From Guptibacillus hwajinpoensis (lineage in GTDB: Bacteria > Bacillota > Bacilli > Bacillales > Guptibacillaceae): a stretch of DNA of 64,000 bases. The stretch spans positions 372,001-436,000 of the forward strand of contig NZ_JAIVAE010000002.1 of the NCBI RefSeq assembly GCF_020171785.1, written 5' to 3'. Below the pieces are notes generated by a model. The model had not been told where the DNA came from. It searched no databases and worked only from the letters and a program-made list of their open reading frames with translations. This document shows positions 43,146-53,137 of this stretch, piece by piece. Made by a program: the position numbers and the translations under genes. The number at the start of each line of letters is the position of its first letter. The stretch's first letter is position 1.

Positions 43146-45830
43146 ATGAACTGGTATAACATGACAAAAGGAGAAGTTGTTGAGGAATTGGAGACAAGCG
43201 AGGGGGGAATTAGTTCCGATGAAGTAGAGAGAAGAAGAAAAGTTTTTGGTCTAAATCAATTAGATGAAGCAGAACGACCATCGATGATCTTAATGTTTTT
43301 AGCCCAATTCAAAGACTTTATGGTCGTCGTCCTCCTGGCGGCTACGCTTATATCCGGATTACTTGGAGAATATCTTGATGCGATCGCCATTATCCTAATC
43401 ATCCTAATGAACGGGATTCTTGGCTTTGTACAAGAACGAAAAGCAGAAAAATCCCTCCAGGCATTAAAACAGTTATCATCACCAAAGATGAAGGTCCTTC
43501 GTGATGGTGATTGGACGACCATCCCTGCATTAGAAGCCGTTGTAGGGGATATTGTTCGAGTTGAAAGCGGAGACCGGATTGGGGCTGATTTACGCCTTTT
43601 AACTTGTCAGGGGTTACAAATTGAAGAATCAGCGCTTACCGGAGAATCATTACCTGTAAACAAGCACCCAGAGGCGATACGAGATGAACAACCTGGTCCT
43701 GGTGATCAGCAAAACATGGGTTTTATGGGGACACTTGTAACGAAAGGAAAAGGTGTTGGGGTTGTGACAGCAACTGGGATGAAAACAGAGATGGGAAAAA
43801 TCGCTCATCTCATTCAATCCGCTGATACAATGGAAACACCTCTTCAAAATCGATTAGAACAGTTAGGTAAAGTGCTAATAGCTGCAGCTCTTCTGTTAAC
43901 GGCACTAGTTGTCGTGCTTGGGATTATTCAGGGACGAGATGTTTATAGTATGTTCTTAGCTGGAGTATCCCTTGCAGTCGCGGCCATTCCTGAAGGATTG
44001 CCGGCAATCGTTACGATTGCCCTTGCGATTGGCATGCAAAAAATGAGTAAACGAAAAGCCATTGTTCGAAAGCTCCCCTCTGTCGAAACACTCGGATGTG
44101 CGACCGTTATTTGTTCAGATAAGACCGGAACACTCACGCAAAATAAAATGATGGTTACAAAGCTTTGGGCAGGCGGAGAGACGTGGGATGTTACCGGGTC
44201 TGGCTATTCTCCTTATGGCGACTTCTTTAAAGGCAATACGCGCGTTTATTCTGATGAGGAACGTTCGCTGAAGCAGCTGCTTACTTTTGGGTTGCTTTGT
44301 AGCAATGCGAGGGTGATGGAAAAAAGCGGCGAATACGTTCTTGACGGTGATCCAACGGAAGGGGCACTCGTTGCCGCAGCAATGAAGGCAGGATTAACAG
44401 TAGATGTGAGGGAAGAGGAATTTACAATCATTCAGGAATTTCCATTTGACTCCAACCGAAAAATGATGAGCATAGTAGTTGAAGATTCAGTTGGAAAACG
44501 GTACGTGATCGCAAAAGGTGCACCGGATATTGTTCTTAAGCAGTGTGAATCGGTGTTATGGAGTGAGAAAAAAGCGCCGCTTCGCAAAAGCTATGAAAGA
44601 GAAATTCAGGAGCAGTTAAATGCGTTTGGTGAATTGGCTCTAAGAACGATCGCCGTCGCTTTTAAACCGATCCAAAATGAAGACAATATGCTTCATAGCG
44701 TACAAGCCGAATCTCGCTTAACCTTTGTTGGCTTAGAGGGAATGATTGATCCGCCACGTGAAGAAGTGAAGCAGGCTGTAGCTGATTGCAAAACCGCCGG
44801 GATTAAAACGATTATGATTACTGGTGATCATGTGACAACAGCTAAAGCAATTGCCCTTAATTTAGGAATTTTACCTGAGCGTGGCAAAGTTATGGAAGGA
44901 AGTAAGCTCTCTTCTCTGAGCGTAGAGGAACTAGAAAATCAAGTAGAAGACATTTACGTGTTTGCACGTGTATCACCGGAACACAAATTAAAAATTGTGA
45001 AAGCTCTTCAAAATAAAGGTCACATCGTTGCGATGACAGGAGATGGGGTGAATGATGCCCCAGCGATTAAAGCTTCCAATATCGGTATTTCAATGGGAGT
45101 GACAGGGACAGACGTAGCAAAAGAATCATCATCGCTCATATTAAGCGACGACAATTTCACAACAATTAGAGCGGCGGTAGAGGAAGGACGAAATATCTAT
45201 GAAAATATTCGAAAATTCATCCGCTATATGCTAGCCTCAAACGTTGGCGAAATTCTTGTTATGCTTTTTGCGATATTACTGATGCTGCCACTTCCGCTCG
45301 TACCGATTCAAATTCTTTGGGTCAATCTCGTGACGGATGGACTGCCAGCAATGGCGCTTGGACTTGACCCTGCAGAGGGGAATGTGATGAGGCGAGATCC
45401 CCGTAAGCCAAAAGAAGGCGTTTTTGCTAGAGGATTAGGATGGAAAATCATTTCTCGGGGTATCATGATAGGAGCCTGTACACTTGCTGCCTTTATGATT
45501 TGCTATAGTGAAAACCCGAATGATTTAGTTCAGGCACAAACTGTTGCATTCTCAACACTCGTGCTCGCTCAATTGATTCATGTGTTTGACTGTCGTAGTG
45601 AACGATCGATCTTTCATCGTAACCCTTTTGAGAATAAAGCCCTTGTCCTTGCGGTGCTCTCTTCGGTTGGATTACTGCTCGCAGTCATCTATTATGAACC
45701 TCTTCAACCGATTTTCCACACTACTTATTTATCGATGAGAGAATGGATGCTTATATTAGTCTTTTCTAGTATTCCAACGTTCCTATTAGCAGGTACAACC
45801 TTTTTTAAAAGACAACGCCGCAGAGGGTAA
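43146..45830 (+). CDS. yloB: Type IIA P-type ATPase, calcium-transporting (YloB)
   Basis: Cation pump of the SERCA/PMR1 type, probably exporting Ca2+. The phosphorylated Asp325 lies in [11 protein letters not shown]; the TGES actuator motif, KGAPD nucleotide-domain motif and [10 protein letters not shown] hinge are present. About ten membrane segments, with the M4 PEGLP ([10 protein letters not shown]) and M6 NLVTDGLPA motifs of calcium pumps. Length 894 matches B. subtilis YloB (about 890), which is reported as a spore-associated Ca-ATPase. Substrate is inferred from motifs. It is divergent from rqcH with a 115-base gap. Confidence 0.9.
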   Translation: MNWYNMTKGEVVEELETSEGGISSDEVERRRKVFGLNQLDEAERPSMILMFLAQFKDFMVVVLLAATLISGLLGEYLDAIAIILIILMNGILGFVQERKAEKSLQALKQLSSPKMKVLRDGDWTTIPALEAVVGDIVRVESGDRIGADLRLLTCQGLQIEESALTGESLPVNKHPEAIRDEQPGPGDQQNMGFMGTLVTKGKGVGVVTATGMKTEMGKIAHLIQSADTMETPLQNRLEQLGKVLIAAALLLTALVVVLGIIQGRDVYSMFLAGVSLAVAAIPEGLPAIVTIALAIGMQKMSKRKAIVRKLPSVETLGCATVICSDKTGTLTQNKMMVTKLWAGGETWDVTGSGYSPYGDFFKGNTRVYSDEERSLKQLLTFGLLCSNARVMEKSGEYVLDGDPTEGALVAAAMKAGLTVDVREEEFTIIQEFPFDSNRKMMSIVVEDSVGKRYVIAKGAPDIVLKQCESVLWSEKKAPLRKSYEREIQEQLNAFGELALRTIAVAFKPIQNEDNMLHSVQAESRLTFVGLEGMIDPPREEVKQAVADCKTAGIKTIMITGDHVTTAKAIALNLGILPERGKVMEGSKLSSLSVEELENQVEDIYVFARVSPEHKLKIVKALQNKGHIVAMTGDGVNDAPAIKASNIGISMGVTGTDVAKESSSLILSDDNFTTIRAAVEEGRNIYENIRKFIRYMLASNVGEILVMLFAILLMLPLPLVPIQILWVNLVTDGLPAMALGLDPAEGNVMRRDPRKPKEGVFARGLGWKIISRGIMIGACTLAAFMICYSENPNDLVQAQTVAFSTLVLAQLIHVFDCRSERSIFHRNPFENKALVLAVLSSVGLLLAVIYYEPLQPIFHTTYLSMREWMLILVFSSIPTFLLAGTTFFKRQRRRG

Positions 45831-45846
45831 AGACCCTCTGTTTTTT
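45821..45846 (+). terminator. Intrinsic terminator after yloB
   Basis: An 8-bp stem (45821-45828 with 45833-45840), a tetraloop and six T; it begins within the last codons of the gene. Confidence 0.85.
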
Positions 45847-45881
45847 CTATTCAAGATTCATAATAAGAAAGAGATATCCCT

Positions 45882-45919
45882 TTGTTTCAGTTTGATGAAG
45901 TGGTACAATTGGTTAGAAT
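45882..45919 (+). promoter_or_regulatory. Two overlapping SigA-like promoters upstream of yloC
   Basis: TTGTTT (45882) with TACAAT (45904-45909, TGG extended -10), and TTGATG (45892) with TAGAAT (45914-45919). Both have 16-base spacers and are offset by ten bases. Either would place the start 20-30 bases before the coding region. Confidence 0.55.
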
Positions 45920-45938
45920 AGCTATTGGATGTGATAAT

Positions 45939-46814
45939 ATGGTTAAGAGTATGACCGGATTTGGGAGAGCATCGCATGAGGAAGAAGATGTTCAAATAAC
46001 GGTAGAAATAAAATCCGTTAACCATCGTTACTTCGATGGTACATTTCGCATGCCAAAAGCGCTCCTTCATCTCGAAGGTAGAATGAAGAAGGCCATTCAG
46101 CGCACGATTGCGCGCGGGAAAGTGGAGCTTTATTTAACCATTGATGGAGCTGGGTTTCGATCATCGGACGTAAAGGTGGATTGGAATCTGCTTGACCAAT
46201 ACATAACGATTTTAAAACAAGCCTCCGAACGATACGATTTGCGAGAAGATTTGTCTGCCTCTAAGCTTTTAAATATGGATGTCTATCAAGTGACTGAGAA
46301 AGAACAAAATATCAATCAGCTAGAGGATGCAATTTTTGCTACGATGAATGTAGCGGTCGCTCGACTTGTTGAAATGCGAGAAATTGAAGGGGAAGCCCTT
46401 GAGCAAGATATAAGGACAAAGCTTCAAGAAGTGACAGAAGTCTTATCTTCCATCTCAATGCTATCAAGTGAAGTAACATCTTCATTTGAAGCTCGAATAC
46501 GCACGAAACTTGAAGGTTTTAAAGAACTTGAAGCAATCGATGAGGCGCGTATTCTAACGGAAGTGGCCTATCTTGCAGATAAAGCGAGTATCGATGAAGA
46601 AATCACGCGGCTCCGTAGTCACCTAGCCCAATTCCATGATATTCTTAGTAATGATGGTGTCGTAGGAAGGAAACTTGATTTCTTAGTGCAGGAAATGAAT
46701 AGGGAGCTGAATACGATCGGTTCCAAGTCTCAACACCATAAGATCAGCCAACATGTGATTGATCTTAAGAGCGAAGTGGAAAAGGTTCGTGAGCAGGTTC
46801 AAAATATTGAATAG
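45939..46814 (+). CDS. yloC: YicC/YloC-family endoribonuclease
   Basis: YicC-like protein; the Escherichia coli member is an endoribonuclease acting on small RNAs. The N-terminal YicC domain starts with VKSMTGFGRA and includes EIKSVNHRYFD; the C-terminal DUF1732 domain has ISQHVIDLKSEVEKVREQVQNIE, the typical end. An in-frame upstream extension exists but lies over the promoter; the ATG at 45939 gives the family N-terminus (291 residues) with GGATGTG as a weak ribosome site. First gene of the yloC-remA-gmk-rpoZ group. Confidence 0.9.
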   Translation: MVKSMTGFGRASHEEEDVQITVEIKSVNHRYFDGTFRMPKALLHLEGRMKKAIQRTIARGKVELYLTIDGAGFRSSDVKVDWNLLDQYITILKQASERYDLREDLSASKLLNMDVYQVTEKEQNINQLEDAIFATMNVAVARLVEMREIEGEALEQDIRTKLQEVTEVLSSISMLSSEVTSSFEARIRTKLEGFKELEAIDEARILTEVAYLADKASIDEEITRLRSHLAQFHDILSNDGVVGRKLDFLVQEMNRELNTIGSKSQHHKISQHVIDLKSEVEKVREQVQNIE

Positions 46815-46883
46815 CCTTAGCGCTTTGTTTAAAATCACCCTACTGGTGTAAAAATAGAATCGTGATTCCTGGGAGGAACGACC

Positions 46884-47144
46884 ATGAGTATTAAATTAAT
46901 CAATATCGGATTCGGTAACATAGTGAATGCGAATCGAATTGTTTCAATTGTTAGTCCAGAGTCGGCACCAATCAAACGAATTATCACTGTTGCAAGGGAC
47001 CGCAATATGCTTGTTGACGCAACATATGGAAGAAGAACGCGTGCCGTTATTATTTCTGATAGCGACCATGTTATTCTTTCGGCAGTCCAGCCTGAAACAG
47101 TCGCGCAGCGTCTCGGGAACAAAGACGAGCTTTCAGACGAGTAG
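46884..47144 (+). CDS. remA: Extracellular matrix regulatory protein RemA
   Basis: DUF370 family DNA-binding protein; in B. subtilis RemA activates biofilm matrix and osmoprotection operons. The 86 residues begin with [17 protein letters not shown] and include the [23 protein letters not shown] core. The GGGAGG ribosome site fits the ATG. It precedes gmk by 22 bases, the conserved Bacillus arrangement. Whether the regulon is the same here cannot be seen. Confidence 0.93.
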   Translation: MSIKLINIGFGNIVNANRIVSIVSPESAPIKRIITVARDRNMLVDATYGRRTRAVIISDSDHVILSAVQPETVAQRLGNKDELSDE

Positions 47145-47166
47145 CATCTATAAAGTGGAGGTTAGT

Positions 47167-47781
47167 ATGGAAAAAGAACGTGGGTTGTTAATTGTTCTCT
47201 CTGGCCCTTCTGGTGTTGGAAAAGGAACAGTAAGAAAAGCTTTCATGCATAATGCGGACGAGGTACAGTATTCCATTTCTGTTACAACACGCAAACCGCG
47301 TGAAGGTGAAGTAAACGGAGTGGATTATTTCTTTAAATCTCATGAAGAATTTGAAGATATGATCGAAAACAATAAGCTGCTTGAGTATGCTCATTACGTT
47401 GGGAACTACTATGGCACGCCTGTTGACTATGTAGAAGAAACCTTGCAGTCTGGGAAAGATGTGTTGCTTGAGATTGAAGTGCAAGGAGCAAAGCAAGTTC
47501 GCAAGCATTTTCCTGAAGGAGCTTTTATTTTTTTAATGCCTCCTAGCTTAACAGAACTTCGCAATCGTATCGTTAACCGTGGTACGGAATCGAATGATTT
47601 AATTGATAACCGTATGGGCGTTGCGAAAGAAGAAATCGAATTGATTGATGAATACGATTATATCGTTGAAAATGATCAAGTAGAATTAGCTTGTGAGCGA
47701 ATTCGTGCTATTATTACAGCAGAGCACTTAAGACGTGATCGTCTTGCCCATAAATATAAGAATGTAACGGAGGTTAACTAA
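47167..47781 (+). CDS. gmk: Guanylate kinase
   Basis: Phosphorylates GMP to GDP with ATP. P-loop GPSGVGKGT (about 13-21), GMP-binding segments STTRKPR-like ([16 protein letters not shown]) and [13 protein letters not shown]. The frame is open further upstream inside remA, but GGAGG at 47157-47161 fits the ATG at 47167, giving the standard 204 residues. One-base overlap with rpoZ. Confidence 0.97.
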   Translation: MEKERGLLIVLSGPSGVGKGTVRKAFMHNADEVQYSISVTTRKPREGEVNGVDYFFKSHEEFEDMIENNKLLEYAHYVGNYYGTPVDYVEETLQSGKDVLLEIEVQGAKQVRKHFPEGAFIFLMPPSLTELRNRIVNRGTESNDLIDNRMGVAKEEIELIDEYDYIVENDQVELACERIRAIITAEHLRRDRLAHKYKNVTEVN

Positions 47782-47987
47782 TGATTTTATACCCATCGAT
47801 TGACTCACTAATGGACCGCATTGATTCAAAGTACACACTTGCAACACTTTCAGCTAAGCGTGCGCGCACGATTCAACAAACTGGTAATGTTTATGTGGAT
47901 CGTCCAAAGTCAGTAAAGGCTGTTGGGAAAGCACTTGAAGAAGTACTTGATGGCAAACTACTTGCAGACGGCATGATAGAAGACTGA
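47781..47987 (+). CDS. rpoZ: RNA polymerase omega subunit
   Basis: Small RNA polymerase subunit that helps fold beta-prime. The 68 residues contain the typical omega core ([21 protein letters not shown]-like helix region, then [14 protein letters not shown]). Coupled to gmk by TAATG. A terminator follows. Confidence 0.94.
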   Translation: MILYPSIDSLMDRIDSKYTLATLSAKRARTIQQTGNVYVDRPKSVKAVGKALEEVLDGKLLADGMIED

Positions 47988-47995
47988 GTGAAAAG

Positions 47996-48028
47996 TAACA
48001 ACCTATGAGAATAGGTTGTTATTTTTTT
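47996..48028 (+). terminator. Intrinsic terminator after rpoZ
   Basis: Eleven-base-pair perfect stem (47996-48006 with 48011-48021), a GAGA tetraloop and seven T. Confidence 0.9.
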
Positions 48029-48092
48029 CTTAAATTAGCTTCTCTTTACTATATTTATATTATGTTAACTATTTGGACGGAAGGTGAAACTT

Positions 48093-49301
48093 ATGAGTCT
48101 AAAGGGAAAGAAGATATTGCTTTGTGTTAGTGGTGGGATTGCTGTATTTAAGGCAGCCGCTCTCACAAGTAAGCTGTATCAAACGGGTGCGGAAGTGAAG
48201 GTGTTAATGACAAAATCAGCTACTGAATTTGTTACACCATTAACGTTTCAAACGCTTTCCAGAAATGATGTTTATAAGGATACTTTTGAAGAAAAGGACC
48301 CAACAGCAGTGGCCCATATTGACGTAGCGGATTGGGCAGACATCGTTCTGATCGCGCCTGCTACAGCAAACATCATTGGTAAGCTTGCGAACGGAATCTC
48401 AGACGATATGATGTCAACGACGTTACTTGCTACTGAAGCTCCCGTATGGATAGCCCCAGCGATGAATGTTCACATGTACGACCATCCTGCTGTTAAGAAA
48501 AACATGGACATCCTCCGCTCGTTTGGCTGTCATTTTCTTGAACCTGGAGAAGGGTTACTTGCATGTGGCTATGTTGGTAAAGGACGCATGGCGGAGCCTG
48601 AAGATATCCTGGCAACGTTAGAAACGTATTTTAAGGAAGATACGAACGATTTAGCTGGGAAAAAAGTAGTCGTCACGGCAGGTCCTACGCGAGAACCGGT
48701 TGATCCTGTTCGCTATTTTACAAACTATTCCTCCGGAAAAATGGGATTTGCATTAGCAGAGCAGGCGGCGAAACGTGGTGCGGATGTCACATTGGTGGCA
48801 GGTCCAGTCTCTCTTCCCACTCCTCAAGGTGTTGAACGTATTGATGTGGTTACCGCAGAAGAAATGTTTGAGTCTGTTCTACAGGCAGCTGAGACGGCTG
48901 ATATTGTCATAAAAGCAGCCGCCGTTGCCGACTATCGACCTGCTACAATTGCTTCAGAAAAAGTGAAGAAATCTGAGGGTGAAATGGTGATTGAGATGGA
49001 GCGGACGAAAGACATTCTTTGGACGCTTGGGCAAAAAAAGAAAAATCAAATTCTTGTTGGATTTGCAGCAGAGTCAGAGCGGTTGGATGAATTTGCACAG
49101 AAAAAGCTAGTAAAGAAAAATTTGGATTTGATTTGTGCGAACAATATTAAAGCAGAGGGTGCAGGCTTCGATAAAGATACCAATGTCATGACGCTTCTTC
49201 ATCGTGATGGGGAACGCGTTGAACTTCCCTTGCAATCCAAGCATGAGGCAGCGAATCGCATTCTCGATGAAGTGAATCGATTGGACGTGACACGTTCATG
49301 A
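48093..49301 (+). CDS. coaBC: Bifunctional phosphopantothenoylcysteine decarboxylase/synthase (Dfp)
   Basis: Two consecutive CoA biosynthesis steps. The N-terminal flavoprotein decarboxylase domain (1-190) shows the flavin loop SGGIAVFKA, PATANIIGKLANGI and the PAMNVHMY motif with the downstream flexible-flap Cys (ACGYVGKGRMAE). The C-terminal synthetase domain starts at KKVVVTAGPTREPVDPVRY. A GTG at 48084 is in frame but overlaps the GGAAGGTG ribosome site; ATG 48093 is preferred (402 residues). ATGA overlap with priA. Confidence 0.95.
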   Translation: MSLKGKKILLCVSGGIAVFKAAALTSKLYQTGAEVKVLMTKSATEFVTPLTFQTLSRNDVYKDTFEEKDPTAVAHIDVADWADIVLIAPATANIIGKLANGISDDMMSTTLLATEAPVWIAPAMNVHMYDHPAVKKNMDILRSFGCHFLEPGEGLLACGYVGKGRMAEPEDILATLETYFKEDTNDLAGKKVVVTAGPTREPVDPVRYFTNYSSGKMGFALAEQAAKRGADVTLVAGPVSLPTPQGVERIDVVTAEEMFESVLQAAETADIVIKAAAVADYRPATIASEKVKKSEGEMVIEMERTKDILWTLGQKKKNQILVGFAAESERLDEFAQKKLVKKNLDLICANNIKAEGAGFDKDTNVMTLLHRDGERVELPLQSKHEAANRILDEVNRLDVTRS

Positions 49302-51697
49302 TTGCAAAAGTCATAGTCGATGTACCGGCGAATCAAACTGATCGCCTGTTTGATTATGCGATTCCGGATGAATGGGAAGAAATGATAGAGCCTGGAATGA
49401 GGGTTGTGGTTCCTTTTGGACCGAGAAAAATTCAGGGGTTTGTGATCTCGGTCGCGAATGAATCAGAGCATGCTAAATTAAAAGAATTAAGTGAAGTAAA
49501 AGATGTTACTCCCATATTAACGCAGGAGTTACTTGATCTAGGGTTCTGGCTTACAGAAAAGGCACTTTGTTATGCAGTATCAGCCCTTCAGGCTATGTTA
49601 CCAGCTGCGATGAAAGCAAACGTGACGAAAACAGTTGTGCTTGGAAATCGTCCCAATCAAGAAGCTCCATGGCATCGGATGGTATCCTCTAACGGAGTGA
49701 AATGGGACGATTTTCTTTCGCATATTAGTCATAAAGAATTAAACCGGGCCATCAAAAACGATGAGCTTGAGGTACGGTATGATGTAAAGGAAAAGACCGC
49801 TCCTAAAACCATTCTCTCTGTATCAGCGGCACTTCAGAAGGACGAGCTTCAACAAGAAAAGGAAAAGATGGGAAATCGCGCATTGAAGCAACAGGAAATC
49901 ATCGCGCATTTCATAGAGAATGAAGGGGCTGTTTCGTACAAAGAGCTCATGGATATGCTTGATACAACGCGGTCAACGATCAAATCACTCGTCTCAAAAG
50001 AAATATTAAAAGAAGAAGAAGTTGAGCTTTACCGTGATCCTTATAAGGGGCGCGAATTTACTCCTTCGACAGCTCTTGAGCTCACAGACTTGCAACAACA
50101 AGCGATAACCCCTATTTTAACAAGTATTGAAGAACATCATCATGAGACATTTCTTATTCATGGCGTAACAGGGAGCGGGAAGACAGAAATTTATTTGCAG
50201 TCGATTCACCGCGTGCTAGAGCAGGGCAAGGAAGCCATTGTGCTTGTTCCCGAAATCTCATTAACACCACAAATGGTGACCAGGTTTAAAAGTCGATTCG
50301 GTTCCGAGGTAGCGGTCTTACATAGTGGGCTTTCCCGTGGAGAAAAGTACGATGAGTGGCGAAAAATTCATCGGAAAGAAGTTAAAGTTGTTGTTGGCGC
50401 ACGTTCAGCCGTTTTTGCTCCATTTACGAATCTTGGCATTATCATCATTGATGAAGAGCATGAGAGTAGCTATAAACAAGAAGAAAATCCAAGGTATCAT
50501 GCAAGGGATGTAGCAATTAAGCGTGGCGAATATTACAACTGTCCGGTTGTATTAGGGAGCGCAACGCCATCGCTTGAATCGTATGCACGCGCATCAAAAG
50601 GCGTTTATACCCTTCTTGAATTGTTGCACAGAGTAAATAAGCAGGCTATGCCGACTGTCTCAATTGTTGATATGAGAGAAGAATTACGAGCCGGTAACCG
50701 CTCGATGTTCTCAAACGATCTTTATGACAAATTAAAAGATCGATTGGAGAAGAAAGAGCAAACGGTGCTTTTTTTAAACCGCCGAGGTTATTCTACTTTC
50801 GTGATGTGTCGGGACTGCGGGTATGTAGCAGAGTGTCCTCATTGTGACATTAGCTTAACGTATCACAAGATCAACGGCACGATGCGGTGTCACTATTGTG
50901 GCCATGAAGAGCGTTTTCCAACTCAATGCCCTGAGTGTGAAAGTGAGCACATTCGCTTTTTCGGTACAGGTACACAGCGCGTTGAGGAAGAACTAACAAA
51001 AATTCTTCCAGAGGCACGGGTGGTGCGGATGGACGTTGATACAACGAGACGTAAGGGAGCACATGAGAAGCTCTTGAATCAATTCGGAGAAGGAAAAGCA
51101 GATATCCTACTCGGAACACAAATGATTGCCAAAGGTCTTGATTTTCCAAATGTTACCCTTGTTGGGGTATTAGCAGGAGATGCCATGCTCCATATTCCTG
51201 ACTTCCGAGCTTCGGAGAAAACGTTCCAGTTGCTAACGCAAGTAAGTGGACGTGCAGGACGTCATTTGCTACCAGGTGAAGTAATTGTTCAATCCTATAC
51301 ACCTGAACATTACAGCATTGAAATGGCTGCCGAACACGACTATCAGTCCTTTTATCAGCGTGAAATGGTCACACGAAAACAATTTGGTTATCCTCCTTTT
51401 TATTTTCTTGCCATGGTGAATGTTTCGCATGAAGAGTTAACCAAAACAGTTGATGTGACAGAGAAAATTGCAGCTTATTTAAAGGAGCACTTATCAAACC
51501 AAAGTGTTGTGTTAGGTCCTGTAGCTTCACCGATCCCACGGATCAAAGATAGATATCGCTATCAATGCATGATAAAATACAAAACTGAACCGAACTTAAC
51601 TCATCATTTAAAAGAAATTCAAAAGCATTTTTCAAAGGAAATAAGTCGTGGTGGTTTACAGCTATCCATCGATACACAACCTTATATGATGATGTAG
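49298..51697 (+). CDS. priA: Primosomal helicase PriA
   Basis: 3'-5' DNA helicase that reloads the replisome at stalled forks. N-terminal DNA-binding domains (1-250), Walker A GVTGSGKTE with Lys295, the DEEH Walker B box, and a zinc-binding insert with eight cysteines (from CRDCGYVAECPHC to CPEC). The C-terminal helicase lobe has GTQMIAKGLDFPNV and QVSGRAGR. Length 799 is close to the B. subtilis protein. It overlaps coaBC by four bases. Confidence 0.96.
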   Translation: MIAKVIVDVPANQTDRLFDYAIPDEWEEMIEPGMRVVVPFGPRKIQGFVISVANESEHAKLKELSEVKDVTPILTQELLDLGFWLTEKALCYAVSALQAMLPAAMKANVTKTVVLGNRPNQEAPWHRMVSSNGVKWDDFLSHISHKELNRAIKNDELEVRYDVKEKTAPKTILSVSAALQKDELQQEKEKMGNRALKQQEIIAHFIENEGAVSYKELMDMLDTTRSTIKSLVSKEILKEEEVELYRDPYKGREFTPSTALELTDLQQQAITPILTSIEEHHHETFLIHGVTGSGKTEIYLQSIHRVLEQGKEAIVLVPEISLTPQMVTRFKSRFGSEVAVLHSGLSRGEKYDEWRKIHRKEVKVVVGARSAVFAPFTNLGIIIIDEEHESSYKQEENPRYHARDVAIKRGEYYNCPVVLGSATPSLESYARASKGVYTLLELLHRVNKQAMPTVSIVDMREELRAGNRSMFSNDLYDKLKDRLEKKEQTVLFLNRRGYSTFVMCRDCGYVAECPHCDISLTYHKINGTMRCHYCGHEERFPTQCPECESEHIRFFGTGTQRVEEELTKILPEARVVRMDVDTTRRKGAHEKLLNQFGEGKADILLGTQMIAKGLDFPNVTLVGVLAGDAMLHIPDFRASEKTFQLLTQVSGRAGRHLLPGEVIVQSYTPEHYSIEMAAEHDYQSFYQREMVTRKQFGYPPFYFLAMVNVSHEELTKTVDVTEKIAAYLKEHLSNQSVVLGPVASPIPRIKDRYRYQCMIKYKTEPNLTHHLKEIQKHFSKEISRGGLQLSIDTQPYMMM

Positions 51698-51718
51698 AAT
51701 GTGAAAGGGAGTATACGC

Positions 51719-52201
51719 GTGGCTATGAGAGAAATTGTGTTGCATCCAAATGAGGTGCTTGAAGTTGAATGCGATCCTGTAGAGGAATTCGATAAAGAGT
51801 TGCATCAGCTACTCGATGATATGTTTGAGACAATGTACGCAGCAGAGGGCGTTGGACTCGCTGCACCACAAATCGGTATTCGAAAACAAGTTGCCGTTGT
51901 TGATACGAGAGAAGAAGAGGCATTAGAACTAATCAATCCAACGATTATTAAATCATCCGGAAAAGAAGTCGACCTTGAAGGTTGCTTAAGTTTCCCGGGT
52001 CTATTTGGCGAAGTTGAGCGACCATATACCATCACGTTAAAAGCGTTGAACCGTTTTGGTAAACCGTTTAAATTAAAAGCGGAAGGGTTCTTTGCAAGAG
52101 CGATTCAGCATGAGATTGATCATCTTCACGGTGTATTGTTTACAGAGAAAGTCATTCGCTACATTGACCCTGAGCAGGAAGGAGACGGTGAAGAACAATG
52201 A
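51719..52201 (+). CDS. def: Peptide deformylase
   Basis: Metalloenzyme removing the formyl group from nascent N-terminal methionine. The three defining motifs are present: [18 protein letters not shown] (metal Cys) and QHEIDHLHG (two metal His and the catalytic Glu). A GTG at 51701 is in frame, but AAAGGGAG at 51704-51711 follows it and fits the GTG at 51719; this gives 160 residues and the expected MAxxxIV-type N-terminus. Overlaps fmt by four bases. Confidence 0.95.
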   Translation: MAMREIVLHPNEVLEVECDPVEEFDKELHQLLDDMFETMYAAEGVGLAAPQIGIRKQVAVVDTREEEALELINPTIIKSSGKEVDLEGCLSFPGLFGEVERPYTITLKALNRFGKPFKLKAEGFFARAIQHEIDHLHGVLFTEKVIRYIDPEQEGDGEEQ

Positions 52202-53136
52202 CAAAAATCGTATTTATGGGGACACCGGATTTTTCTGTTCCTGTTCTTGATATGCTTGTAGAAGAAGGGTATACGATCGTCGGTGTCGTGACGCAACCAG
52301 ACCGTCCAAAAGGGAGAAAAAGAGTGTTAACGCCGCCTCCTGTTAAGGTTGCTGCTGAGAAGCATGGTCTTCCGGTGCTACAACCTGAGAAAGTGAAAGA
52401 TCCGGCTCAACTTCAACCGATTCTAGATTTAAATCCAGATTTGATCGTAACGGCTGCCTTCGGCCAAATCTTACCAAATCAGCTTCTTGAAGCACCGAAG
52501 CACGGTTGTATTAATGTCCATGCGTCACTGTTACCGGAACTTCGCGGTGGTGCACCAATTCATTATTCAATCCTGCAAGGAAAAAAAGAGACGGGCATTA
52601 CGATTATGTATATGGTGGAGAAACTAGATGCGGGTGATATTTTAACTCAGTCAATCGTACCAATTGAAGAACGCGACCATACTGGGAGCCTTCATGATAA
52701 ATTAAGTGCTTCTGGGTCAGAGCTTTTAAAAGAAACGTTGCCAAAGCTTCTTAACGGTGAATTAACGCCTGTGAAGCAAAAGGATGATGAGGCGACGTTT
52801 GCCCCTAATATTAAACGGGAGCAAGAGCGAATCGACTGGACAAAAACGGGTGAAGAAATTTATAACCACATTCGCGGCTTACACCCATGGCCAGTGGCCT
52901 TTACACAATATGAAGGTAAAGTAATGAAAGTCTGGTGGGGAGAGAAGATCGAAAGTGCTGAGAAGGCTGAGCCAGGCTCTGTCCTGTATACAGACGCGGA
53001 TGGACCTGTTGTTGCAACAGGAAACACGACCGCGATTAAGTTAACGGAAATCCAACCAGCAGGCAAGAAGCGCATGACATCTGCGCAGTATTTACAAGGT
53101 AGAACATTCGAGAAAAATGAGAGATTTGGTGAATAG
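52198..53136 (+). CDS. fmt: Methionyl-tRNA formyltransferase
   Basis: Formylates initiator Met-tRNA with 10-formyltetrahydrofolate; functionally paired with def just upstream. The N-terminal formyltransferase domain has [10 protein letters not shown] at the start and the catalytic segment [18 protein letters not shown]; the C-terminal OB domain begins around residue 205. Length 312 is typical. GGAGACGG-type ribosome site inside def. Confidence 0.97.
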   Translation: MTKIVFMGTPDFSVPVLDMLVEEGYTIVGVVTQPDRPKGRKRVLTPPPVKVAAEKHGLPVLQPEKVKDPAQLQPILDLNPDLIVTAAFGQILPNQLLEAPKHGCINVHASLLPELRGGAPIHYSILQGKKETGITIMYMVEKLDAGDILTQSIVPIEERDHTGSLHDKLSASGSELLKETLPKLLNGELTPVKQKDDEATFAPNIKREQERIDWTKTGEEIYNHIRGLHPWPVAFTQYEGKVMKVWWGEKIESAEKAEPGSVLYTDADGPVVATGNTTAIKLTEIQPAGKKRMTSAQYLQGRTFEKNERFGE

Positions 53137-53137
53137 T

